This document shows positions 1 through 6,199 of a stretch of DNA of 6,540 bases, in pieces; within the stretch, counting starts at the first letter, position 1; each line of letters begins with the position of its first letter. The position numbers and the translations under genes were made by a program. Below the pieces are notes generated by a model, which had not been told where the DNA came from, searched no databases, and was given only the letters and a program-made list of their open reading frames with translations. The DNA comes from Gemmataceae bacterium (GTDB lineage Bacteria > Planctomycetota > Planctomycetia > Gemmatales > Gemmataceae), in NCBI GenBank assembly GCA_009691815.1, contig SIAL01000203.1:1-6540 (forward strand). Direction: 5' to 3'.

Positions 1-18
1 TAGGCAAAGAGTGGCAAA

Positions 19-1164
19 TTAGTCCGGCAGAATCCGCAATTTCACCCCAACCGGCAAATGATCGCTGACTCCCCGAACCCCTTTGTGTTTTTCGGATCCA
101 AAGGCCAAGGGGTGCCCTTTTTTGTTGAGATTGGGGGGAAAACGCACTATATGCTGGGATTCAGGCACCACCACCCACCCTTTTTTGTCGAGCATACCGG
201 GGGAAACGGCAATTTGATCGAATTGGTACCAAGCACCGGAATAGTAGTGTGTTCCGGGTTGGCCATGGCGAAAGGCGCCAAACAGGTTCAAAAGGGAGCC
301 CGTTTGAGGATTTTGGGCTAAAAGTTCTTGAGAAGACTCCAGTGCTTTTAGGTGGCCCCGGACGCTGGGTTCATTGGGATCATCGTTGAAATCCCCGCAA
401 ACCAACAGATCCGCGGCGGGGTTTGCGGTCAAAATGGCCCGCACCTGTCCATGGATTTGGTCGCCATATTTGGCTCTGCCCGATCCCTCCTTATCGGAAA
501 CCCGGGAGGTCCAATGGCTCACAACGAGTATCAAGGGAGCCTTGTTCCCCCCCTTGGGATTGTCCACCTCGGTTTTGAGGATACGAAGTCGTTTCCCCCA
601 AAGTTGGGTCCGAAAGCCGCGCAAAGGAATCCGAGAAAGGACGGCGGTCATAATGGCCCGGCCCCCTTCCGGGTCTTTTTGTTGAATGTATTGGTACTTG
701 GCGGCTTCCGCTGGCAAGCTTTTATTGAGCCTTTCCCTTAGGGCTTCCACCGATCGGGAGCCAGTTTCCACCTCGGCCAAACCCAAAATATCCGGTCCGC
801 GGCCATCGTTTACCTTGAGTAGGACCTGCGCAAGGTGGTCGAGTTTTTCTCGAAAAAGTTCGGTATTTTGGGAGAACATTCGGTCGTAGGGGGCATCGGC
901 TGTGCCGTTATGGTGGGTAAGCTGGTCATCAAAAAAGTTTTCGACATTCCAAAAGACGAATGATATATCGGGGTATTTTTCTAAATCAAAAGTTATCTTG
1001 CCAGATTCTGGGTCGGGATGGGGAGCAACGGGATCAGCTGCGGGATTGGGGGTGCAGCCAAAAAGGAAAAGGACAAGCAGCAGGCCTAGCCACCAAGGTT
1101 GAGGTTGATCCCGGCGGGCGGGTTGGTTATTGCGAAACCAAGATTGTGCAAGGAGTATGGTCAT
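19..1164 (-). CDS. Endonuclease/exonuclease/phosphatase (DNase I-like) family lipoprotein
   Basis: Predicted 381-residue exported protein of the DNase I-like metal-dependent phosphoesterase superfamily, which includes nucleases and phosphodiesterases; the substrate cannot be read from sequence. Superfamily motifs appear in order: FWNVENFF (71-78, metal/active-site Asn73), LAEVET (129-134, metal-binding Glu131), SHW (216-218, His217), GDFND (257-261, Asp258 and Asn260), FDQI (315-318) and the terminal SDH (367-369, catalytic His369). The set is complete, so the enzyme is probably active. The N terminus has about 25 polar or basic residues, a hydrophobic stretch (26-36) and a lipobox-like LFGC with Cys37, which suggests a lipoprotein; the segment before the hydrophobic core is long for a signal peptide. 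The start at 1164 is chosen because GAGG lies 6 nt upstream and no Met follows before the lipobox. An in-frame ATG at 1218 would add 18 residues without a better ribosome site. Its start overlaps that of the divergent gene at 1163. The fold is near certain; exact activity is open. Confidence 0.9.
   Translation of the reverse strand: MTILLAQSWFRNNQPARRDQPQPWWLGLLLVLFLFGCTPNPAADPVAPHPDPESGKITFDLEKYPDISFVFWNVENFFDDQLTHHNGTADAPYDRMFSQNTELFREKLDHLAQVLLKVNDGRGPDILGLAEVETGSRSVEALRERLNKSLPAEAAKYQYIQQKDPEGGRAIMTAVLSRIPLRGFRTQLWGKRLRILKTEVDNPKGGNKAPLILVVSHWTSRVSDKEGSGRAKYGDQIHGQVRAILTANPAADLLVCGDFNDDPNEPSVRGHLKALESSQELLAQNPQTGSLLNLFGAFRHGQPGTHYYSGAWYQFDQIAVSPGMLDKKGWVVVPESQHIVRFPPNLNKKGHPLAFGSEKHKGVRGVSDHLPVGVKLRILPD
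1151..1155 (+). promoter_or_regulatory. Shine-Dalgarno for the PG-tail protein gene (decides start)
   Basis: AGGAG ends 7 nt before ATG 1163 and only 1 nt before the in-frame ATG at 1157, so it selects 1163. It lies inside the first codons of the minus-strand lipoprotein gene. Confidence 0.65.
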
Positions 1165-1915
1165 GCGAGACCTCGGTCGGATGGGCTGGTTGTGTTTGGG
1201 GCTAATCCTTGGAATCACAGGGGCCTCTTTCGCCTATATTGTGGTTCCCCAGCGGGCTCTTGGGGCCAACGACCGCCACGAGGATTATGTCCTTTGTACG
1301 GGGCCGGTTTTGGTAAACCCAAGGATTCCCAGTGATGGAATCTGGTTATTGGATTATCGTACAGGTCGGCTCATGGGTACAGTCATAGATCACCTTGCTG
1401 GGACGATTGCAGGTTGGGCCGAGGTAGATTTGGTCAAAGAGTTTGACATTGCTCCGCGTGCCAATGTTCATTTTCTCATGACCTGTGGGGTCATCAACAA
1501 CGGTCAATCGGCCCTTTATGTCGCTGAGACTCAAACCGGCAAATTTGCGGTTTACACCATGGGCATCCGTCCGGACAACCAGTCGGGCATGATGATCATG
1601 CGTCATTCGATATCCAGTTTTCGGGCCACGGGTGCTCCCGCCAATCCGAACATCATGTTGCCAACGGCGGGCATCCAACCCAAGGGGATGAATCTTCCCG
1701 GCCTGTTTCCGGGTAGTCAGCCCGGTGTGGCCCTTCCTGGTAACAATCTGGTTCGGCCCGGTTTCATGCCGGGGCTAAACGGGGTATTTCCGGGCGCGAA
1801 GCAGAAACCATCCTTGCTGCCGTCGGGCGAAAATTCCCCGAGCAATCCGGAACCACTTGGCCCGGTTGGAACCAATGCGGGGCCGTTGCCCGGGCCAGAT
1901 GCGCCCATTAAATAG
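1163..1915 (+). CDS. Secreted or membrane-anchored protein of unknown function with PG-rich C-terminal tail
   Basis: Predicted 250-residue protein of unknown function. Residues 8-26 form a hydrophobic segment after a short basic start, consistent with a signal peptide or N-terminal anchor; a possible signal-peptidase site lies near ALGAN (32-36). The middle domain (about 40-150) has two similar segments, WLLDYRTGRLMG (61-72) and YVAETQTGKFAV (119-130), both aromatic/hydrophobic strand, acidic residue, TG turn, basic residue, strand; this resembles a beta-propeller or PQQ-type repeat unit but is too short for a full propeller. From about 160 the chain is low complexity, rich in Pro, Gly and Asn, with eight PG dipeptides between 179 and 244; it is probably disordered. 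The middle domain resembles hypothetical proteins I associate with Planctomycetes (inference, from memory). Start ATG 1163 is preferred because AGGAG sits 7 nt upstream; ATG 1157 is too close to it, ATG 1181 has a poor ribosome site, and a TTG at 1130 is possible but has no evident site. Confidence 0.8.
   Translation: MRDLGRMGWLCLGLILGITGASFAYIVVPQRALGANDRHEDYVLCTGPVLVNPRIPSDGIWLLDYRTGRLMGTVIDHLAGTIAGWAEVDLVKEFDIAPRANVHFLMTCGVINNGQSALYVAETQTGKFAVYTMGIRPDNQSGMMIMRHSISSFRATGAPANPNIMLPTAGIQPKGMNLPGLFPGSQPGVALPGNNLVRPGFMPGLNGVFPGAKQKPSLLPSGENSPSNPEPLGPVGTNAGPLPGPDAPIK
1171..1174 (-). promoter_or_regulatory. Shine-Dalgarno for the EEP lipoprotein gene (decides start)
   Basis: CCTC on the plus strand reads GAGG on the minus strand, 6 nt upstream of the ATG at 1164-1162. 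It lies inside the start of the plus-strand gene and supports 1164 over the upstream ATG at 1218. Confidence 0.55.
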
Positions 1916-1930
1916 CTCTTTGGTCGTAAA

Positions 1931-1949
1931 AGCCAATGATTCCTTGGCT
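1931..1949 (+). terminator. Short hairpin downstream of the PG-tail protein gene
   Basis: AGCCAA and TTGGCT form a 6-bp stem with a 7-nt loop, starting 15 nt after the stop codon. No T-tract follows, so an intrinsic terminator is only a weak possibility; it may be chance. Confidence 0.2.
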
Positions 1950-1967
1950 GTCAAACCGTAAACACAA

Positions 1968-1996
1968 GGGCAAGGCATCCAAAAGGTGCCTTGCCC
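1968..1996 (-). terminator. Perfect 10-bp inverted repeat in the convergent gap, probable terminator
   Basis: GGGCAAGGCA (1968-1977) and TGCCTTGCCC (1987-1996) are perfect inverse complements around a 9-nt spacer, and two further pairs (one G-U, one C-G) can extend the stem. It lies 19 nt past the stop of the DUF1015 gene. On the minus strand the stem is followed by TTGTGTTT, a modest U-rich tail. On the plus strand the following bases are GCCTTATA, a poorer tail. It therefore most likely ends the DUF1015 transcript and may also block read-through from the convergent upstream gene. Confidence 0.55.
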
Positions 1997-2015
1997 GCCT
2001 TATATGTCATCCAAT

Positions 2016-3326
2016 TTAACGCAACGGATTGAGGACCAGTCCGCTTAACACCTTGGGATAGAAATAGGTTGATTTGGGCGGCATTTTCTCGTTATTTGAG
2101 GCGATTTCGGCCACATGATCCATCTCACAAGGCGGAACCAGCGCGGATAGGTCGCATCCTAGGGGACCATTGGTGTGTACGGCCGGGACCGCTTCGAGGT
2201 CTTCATGGACATAGCGAACTTTCAGGCCACCGTTTGGGGCAAGCAGGTCCAGCACGAGGCGGTGAAGGATGCTCACACCAAGCGACTGCCACTCAGGCGT
2301 GTGCTCGGGGACCCGGCGGGCAAGCTCCTCGACGCCTTCGGGCTTGAGGCGCAACAGGGTCCAAATGCCGTCGGCACGGGTTCCCAGCCCGATGATGTCT
2401 TGGGAGCCATCTTCGGAAATTCGCCGCCAAGCCGCAAAGCCCGCTTCGTTGCCGGCCCCCACCCGTTCGATGTGGAAAAAAGGAGAAAGTTTGGTGGCCA
2501 AGGTAGCGGCATCCATGCCGGGTAGGCCATCCACGAGGCGATGGGTAGGCATGATGGTTAGGCCGGGGTCCCCCATGGAAACCAGCAACATGAGAATAAA
2601 GCGTTGGGGAGCATTTTCGTCCTTGGCCTCTCCCGCGAGAAGGGCCTCCTCGAGATATTTGCAACCTGTTTCATAGCGATGATGGCCATCGGCAATGAAC
2701 ACGGGCAAGTTGCAAAGGGTGGCTTGGGCTGCCTGGATTGCCGACACATCGGTAATGGACCAAATGCGGCTGGTGACACCGAGGTGATCTGTGGCCTCGA
2801 TGGGAAGGACTTGCCTAGTGGCATGTTCAAGGGCCGTGATCGCCGAGTTCTCTTGGTCGGGATAGAGTCCAAAAATGGGGCTTAGGTTTGTCGAGGTGGC
2901 CTTGTAGAGTTTGAGGCGGTCGGCTTTTGGCCCCGAATGGGTTTCTTCGTGGGCGTAGATTTTGCCAGTGCCAAAGGGTTCCAACCGCACCCTGGCCATA
3001 AATCCCTTGCGGGTAAAGGTCTGGTCGCCTACGGTATAGTTCTGTTCCACAAGGTAGACCGCCGGGCGTGTTTCCGTTACCAAAACATCTTCCCTGATCC
3101 ACTCCCTCATGATTTGGGCGGCCCGGGTGTAGCGATTGGTCTGTTCATCGTCACCGGGCTGATCGGGTTGAAGCTCGAGGCGAACAATGTTGTAGGGGGA
3201 CATTTCCAGCAAGCGGCGTTGCAGGGCCGGGTCGATCACATCATAAGGGGGGCAAACCACATTGCTGAGCATACCTACTTGGGCCAGATTAAATCGAAGG
3301 GCGCGAAAGGCTTGAATATCCGCCAT
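2016..3326 (-). CDS. DUF1015 family protein
   Basis: Predicted 436-residue cytosolic protein of the DUF1015 family (PF06245), widespread in bacteria and archaea and without an established role that I can name with confidence. Family hallmarks span its length: an N terminus with FRALRF (7-12), CPPYDVI (25-31) and SPYNIVRLEL (43-52), the central YAHEETHSGPKADR (124-137) followed by SPIFGLY (149-155), the highly conserved ADGHHRYET (212-220), and the C-terminal MPPKSTYFYPK (415-425) leading into SGLVLNP. Length matches the family, so the gene looks intact. The start at 3326 is chosen because AAGGAG lies 9 nt upstream and the protein then begins MADIQAF, as family members do; an in-frame ATG at 3407 would add 27 residues of non-conserved sequence. 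It is transcribed divergently from the YggS gene across 112 bp. In some genomes I recall this family near serine-biosynthesis genes; nothing in this window supports or excludes such a link. Its 3' half is locally very G+C rich. Confidence 0.93.
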   Translation of the reverse strand: MADIQAFRALRFNLAQVGMLSNVVCPPYDVIDPALQRRLLEMSPYNIVRLELQPDQPGDDEQTNRYTRAAQIMREWIREDVLVTETRPAVYLVEQNYTVGDQTFTRKGFMARVRLEPFGTGKIYAHEETHSGPKADRLKLYKATSTNLSPIFGLYPDQENSAITALEHATRQVLPIEATDHLGVTSRIWSITDVSAIQAAQATLCNLPVFIADGHHRYETGCKYLEEALLAGEAKDENAPQRFILMLLVSMGDPGLTIMPTHRLVDGLPGMDAATLATKLSPFFHIERVGAGNEAGFAAWRRISEDGSQDIIGLGTRADGIWTLLRLKPEGVEELARRVPEHTPEWQSLGVSILHRLVLDLLAPNGGLKVRYVHEDLEAVPAVHTNGPLGCDLSALVPPCEMDHVAEIASNNEKMPPKSTYFYPKVLSGLVLNPLR

Positions 3327-3438
3327 GTGGTCGTTCTCCTTGGGGAGCAAATTCTTTGCGATGGTCAGTTCCATGAGATAATGTAGGATTTCGACCTGAG
3401 GGGCCAATAGTCATCCACCAAAGGAAAGGGATATCCCC
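3327..3438. promoter_or_regulatory. Divergent intergenic region between the DUF1015 and YggS genes
   Basis: These 112 bp separate two divergent genes and should hold the promoters for both, since no other non-coding DNA precedes either. I could not assign convincing -35/-10 pairs on either strand; AT-richer bases around 3376-3390 are a possible core region only. The region also carries the AAGGAG for DUF1015 and the purine-rich site for the YggS gene. The promoter role is inferred from gene layout. Confidence 0.45.
3336..3341 (-). promoter_or_regulatory. Shine-Dalgarno for the DUF1015 gene (decides start)
   Basis: CTCCTT on the plus strand reads AAGGAG on the minus strand, 9 nt before ATG 3326. 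It fixes the start at MADIQAF rather than the longer reading frame from 3407. Confidence 0.7.
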
Positions 3439-4173
3439 GTGGAGGCATTTGATCGGAATGACTCCGCGGGAATGCGATTGCGCCAAAGTGTGGTGGCAAG
3501 GCTCGTTGAGGTGAGTCAGCGAATTGACCATGCGTCCCAAAAGGCGGGGCGAGGCCAGCCACTGGTTACGGTGGTGGCGGTTACCAAGTCGCTTTCGGTG
3601 GGGGCCATTCCGTTTCTGTCGGGACTTGGACTTGCCCATTTTGCGGAAAACCGCCCGCAAGAACTGGCCCGTCGTGCCCCGTTATTGCCCACGGCAACTT
3701 GGCACATGATAGGTCACATTCAACGCAACAAAGCCGCCCAAACGCTGGACCACGCAGCAATTATCCAAAGCGTGGACAGCAAAAGACTCCTTGAGGAATT
3801 GGAAACCCAATCCGCCAAACGAAACATCCTAACGAAAATCCTGATTCAGGTGAACGGATCAAGGGAACCCCAAAAGGGGGGATTTGACCCAGATCAGCCG
3901 GGAGAAATCATTGAGGCAATCAAAGACTTGGCACACATCTCGGTTCAAGGACTCATGACCATGGCCAAGGATACCCCCGACCCGGAAACCTCCCGGCCAA
4001 CCTTTGCCCTTGTTCGTGGACTTCTTGAAAAAATCCAAGCCGCCAGCGACACCACCAAACATTCCATGGACCAACTCTCCATGGGCATGAGCGGAGATTA
4101 TGAACAGGCCATTTTAGAGGGGGCGACAATGGTTCGCCTTGGCAGCGTCCTCTTCGCCCCGGAACAATCATGA
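3439..4173 (+). CDS. yggS: YggS family pyridoxal phosphate homeostasis protein
   Basis: Predicted 244-residue cytosolic PLP-binding protein of the YggS/PROSC (PLPBP) family, which has the alanine-racemase-type barrel without a known catalytic reaction and maintains vitamin B6 and amino-acid balance. Visible motifs: VVAVTKS (45-51) with Lys50 as the PLP lysine, FAENRPQE (68-75; family GENRVQE, so Gly is Ala and Val is Pro here), HMIGHIQRNK (89-98), QSVDS (110-114), GLMTMA (171-176), and SMGMSGDYEQAI (214-225) followed by GATMVRLGS (228-236), the phosphate-binding end. GTG 3439 is preceded by the purine-rich GGAAAGGG 8 nt upstream. An in-frame ATG at 3472 gives 233 residues, closer to usual family length, but has no clear ribosome site; either start is possible. 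The stop overlaps the next start by 4 bp (ATGA), which predicts translational coupling with the YggU-family gene. It probably heads a three-gene operon. Confidence 0.93.
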   Translation: MEAFDRNDSAGMRLRQSVVARLVEVSQRIDHASQKAGRGQPLVTVVAVTKSLSVGAIPFLSGLGLAHFAENRPQELARRAPLLPTATWHMIGHIQRNKAAQTLDHAAIIQSVDSKRLLEELETQSAKRNILTKILIQVNGSREPQKGGFDPDQPGEIIEAIKDLAHISVQGLMTMAKDTPDPETSRPTFALVRGLLEKIQAASDTTKHSMDQLSMGMSGDYEQAILEGATMVRLGSVLFAPEQS

Positions 4174-4490
4174 CCGGGGATTTGGGACTTGCCTGCATCG
4201 TGGCCCTCCCCGATGGCATTGATCTCCTTGTCCGGGCCCACGCGGGGTCAAAAAGAACGGGCGTATTGGGGACGGTGGGAGAATTCCTAAAGTTGGGGGT
4301 TTCTGCCCCACCCGAAGATGGCCGGGCCAATGAAGCTCTGGTGGAGATGATTGCCAAAATTTTGGATGTCCGCCGGTCCAAAGTGAGTCTGCTCACGGGA
4401 AAATCGGCGAACAAAAAGCGGTTTCGAATCGAGGGAATCGCTCCTTTGGCCGCGTTGGCCACGATTCTAGGGGCCTTGGCAGAAAAATAG
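4170..4490 (+). CDS. yggU: DUF167 (YggU) family protein
   Basis: Predicted 106-residue protein of the small DUF167/YggU family, whose molecular role is not established. The family core is clear: HAGSKRTGV (24-32), the near-invariant APPEDGRANEAL (46-57), a helix with VEMIAKILDV (58-67), SKVSLLTGKSANKK (70-83) and a closing basic strand RFRIEG (84-89). The last 17 residues are Ala/Leu-rich and not conserved. Length is normal. Its ATG is inside the ATGA shared with the YggS stop codon, with GGA 6 nt upstream, so coupled translation is likely. In many bacteria yggS and this family occur in one cluster, often with yggT between them; here yggT is absent and the two are directly joined. The next gene starts 27 bp after the stop. 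Confidence 0.92.
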   Translation: MTGDLGLACIVALPDGIDLLVRAHAGSKRTGVLGTVGEFLKLGVSAPPEDGRANEALVEMIAKILDVRRSKVSLLTGKSANKKRFRIEGIAPLAALATILGALAEK

Positions 4491-4517
4491 ATCAGGACCC
4501 TTTTGGGAAATAATACT

Positions 4518-6125
4518 ATGAAATTTTCCACTCTTTTTGCCCTGGTTGCCTTGTCTCTTTCCGGATGGGAACTGGGCGCCCAAGTCCGCCTCACCGGCCG
4601 CGTTGTCGATGAGCAAACGGGGGAACCCTTGGCGGCAAGATTGGAAATCCGTTCGGAAAAGGGGGAACGATTTGAGGCAAGGTCGATTGATCCCGCCAAA
4701 CCCGCCCTACCCTATAAGCGCCAAGTGGGTAATGCCAGTCTGGAACATCATGTGACCCTAGGGGTGGGGCCTTTTGTGGTCGATCTTTTACCCGGGAAAT
4801 ACAGCCTCACCGCACAACGGGGAAAAGAGTGGATGCCTACTACAAAGGAGGTCTTCATGGGAGACAAGCCTCAGGAGGTGACCTTGATGTTAAAGCATTG
4901 GATCGATCTCCCCCAGCTCGGGTGGTACGGCGGAGATGTTCACTCGCACAGGCCATGGTCACAGATGCCCAATCTGGCCATGGCCGAGGATGTCCATGTT
5001 TCGTTTCCACTATCCCATTGGGTAACCTCCGCCGAGGCGGGTTTGATTTCAGGAAACCGGATTCGGGATGGGTTTCAGGGAAAGGCCAAAACGATTTCAT
5101 TGGACAAAAACCATCTGATTCATTCTCATAATGCCGAGTTTGAAATCTTTACGGTAAAAAACAAGTCCCACACCTTGGGTGCGATCCTTGCCATTGGCAT
5201 GACTGGAATCGACGATGACCGCGTGCCCCCGTTGACCTCCTTTGTTCAAAAAGTCCGGGCCCAAGGGGGCCTTACCGATTTGGAAAAGCACTCGTGGCCC
5301 TGGTCGTTGGCCATTGCCGCAACCCACAAAGTGGACCTTTTTGAGCTTTCCAACAACCATGTTTGGCAAACGAGGTTTGGTTTTCCTTCCTGGACGATAG
5401 GAGAAACCGCACCCTACATGAAGTTGGAGCAATCCGATCAGGGTCTTACCGAATGGGGTTGGATCGACTTTGGTTTTCAAACCTATTACGCGTTGCTCAA
5501 TTGCGGTTTGAAAATCATGCCCAGCGCGGGAACCGGGGCAGGGGTGCATCCGGTCGCTTTTGGGTTTAGCCGAGTTTATGCCAAAACCGAGGGGCCGCTT
5601 GAACTGAAAAGCTGGCTGGCTGCCCTCAAGGCGGGCCGATCCTTTGTAACCAATGGCCCGATCCTTTTTGCCGAAATCGAGGGTCATTTGCCGGGAACAC
5701 AATTGAAGGGACCCTTTGCAAAAGCCACGGCTTTGCGGGTCAAGGTTCATGGAATCGCCACTTTGGATAGAATCGAGATCCTTTTTAATGGGGTGGTGAT
5801 CCATAAGGAAAAATTGGTTTCTACTCCGCGGAAGAATGGTGGATATGATGCCGTTTTTGAAACCTTTTTGAGGCCTGATCGATCGGGTTGGTTTGCCGTT
5901 CGCGTTTTCGAACAAAACGAGGAAAAGCGGGTTCGTTTCGCCCATAGTGCCCCATGGTTTGTCGAGGTTTCAGGAACCACCCTAGGCCCCCGCAAAGAAG
6001 AATTGGATCACATCCTGGGGACCATTGATCGGGAAATTGCCCGGAACAAAAATGTCCTAGACGAAAAAAGCTTGGCCGAGTTTCAAACGGCTCGGGAATT
6101 TTACCAAAGGCGTACAAGCCCTTGA
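4518..6125 (+). CDS. Secreted CehA/McbA-like metallohydrolase (PHP-like) with N-terminal carboxypeptidase-regulatory-like domain
   Basis: Predicted 535-residue exported protein. Residues 1-21 look like a signal peptide (Lys2, hydrophobic core 5-15, likely cleavage after LGA, 19-21). About 23-127 resembles a carboxypeptidase regulatory-like beta-sandwich: LTGRVVDEQTGEPL (25-38) and PGKYSLTA (92-99). The following domain matches the CehA/McbA type of PHP-like hydrolase seen in Planctomycetes: GWYGGDVHSH (135-144), whose DxHxH is a metal-binding motif; MAEDVHV (155-161); LEKHSWPW (255-262); ELSNNHVW (276-283); YYALLNCGLKIMPSAGTGAG (323-342); and FVTNGP (376-381). A C-terminal beta-rich region (about 400-485) and a charged helical tail finish it. 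Substrate is unknown; carbaryl hydrolysis by CehA is known for one member only and should not be assumed. ATG 4518 is chosen for the signal peptide and a weak GGGA 9 nt upstream; a TTG at 4503 is less likely. It lies 27 bp after the YggU-family gene, so co-transcription is likely. Confidence 0.82.
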   Translation: MKFSTLFALVALSLSGWELGAQVRLTGRVVDEQTGEPLAARLEIRSEKGERFEARSIDPAKPALPYKRQVGNASLEHHVTLGVGPFVVDLLPGKYSLTAQRGKEWMPTTKEVFMGDKPQEVTLMLKHWIDLPQLGWYGGDVHSHRPWSQMPNLAMAEDVHVSFPLSHWVTSAEAGLISGNRIRDGFQGKAKTISLDKNHLIHSHNAEFEIFTVKNKSHTLGAILAIGMTGIDDDRVPPLTSFVQKVRAQGGLTDLEKHSWPWSLAIAATHKVDLFELSNNHVWQTRFGFPSWTIGETAPYMKLEQSDQGLTEWGWIDFGFQTYYALLNCGLKIMPSAGTGAGVHPVAFGFSRVYAKTEGPLELKSWLAALKAGRSFVTNGPILFAEIEGHLPGTQLKGPFAKATALRVKVHGIATLDRIEILFNGVVIHKEKLVSTPRKNGGYDAVFETFLRPDRSGWFAVRVFEQNEEKRVRFAHSAPWFVEVSGTTLGPRKEELDHILGTIDREIARNKNVLDEKSLAEFQTAREFYQRRTSP

Positions 6126-6147
6126 CCCTATCTTTTTAGGCCAAGGG
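6119..6147 (+). terminator. Imperfect hairpin across the stop of the CehA-like gene
   Basis: CCCTTG (6119-6124) pairs with CAAGGG (6142-6147), and inside it CCTA (6127-6130) pairs with TAGG (6137-6140) around a 6-nt T-rich loop. It overlaps the stop codon and lacks a following T-tract on either strand. It is the only clear hairpin I see in the convergent gap at 6126-6199, so it may help end transcription, but it could be chance. Confidence 0.25.
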
Positions 6148-6199
6148 GGAAACAAGGGCGGCCATGAGGGCTTTAGGGCTTTACTACTATCCCAAGGGG

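Noticed and set aside
1130..1132. TTG as start of the PG-tail protein gene
   Set aside because: It would add 11 residues ahead of the hydrophobic segment with no clear ribosome site, while ATG 1163 has AGGAG at 7 nt.
2069..2885. Several plus-strand open frames opposite the DUF1015 gene
   Set aside because: They mirror the high G+C coding bias of DUF1015 and show no family features.
3869..3882. CCCCAAAAGGGG hairpin
   Set aside because: It is only a 4-bp stem inside the YggS coding sequence, explained by codons for Pro, Gln, Lys and Gly.
4503..4505. TTG as start of the CehA-like gene
   Set aside because: It adds five polar residues before a normal signal peptide; ATG 4518 gives the classic Met-Lys-hydrophobic start.
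4511..4517. TAATACT as a -10 promoter element before the CehA-like gene
   Set aside because: It abuts the start codon, has no convincing -35 partner, and would leave no room for a leader.
3953..4699. Long antisense open frame opposite the YggS, YggU and CehA-like genes
   Set aside because: It crosses three real genes with clear family motifs; its translation is basic and low in recognisable domains, as expected for an antisense frame of codon-biased DNA.
5097..5945. Long antisense open frame opposite the CehA-like gene
   Set aside because: No motif, signal peptide or ribosome site was seen, and the opposite strand encodes a well-supported family protein.
6168..6183. Perfect tandem repeat of the 8-mer GGGCTTTA, two copies
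   Set aside because: Two short copies in a 74-bp gap are easily due to chance or slippage; no array or secondary structure follows from it.
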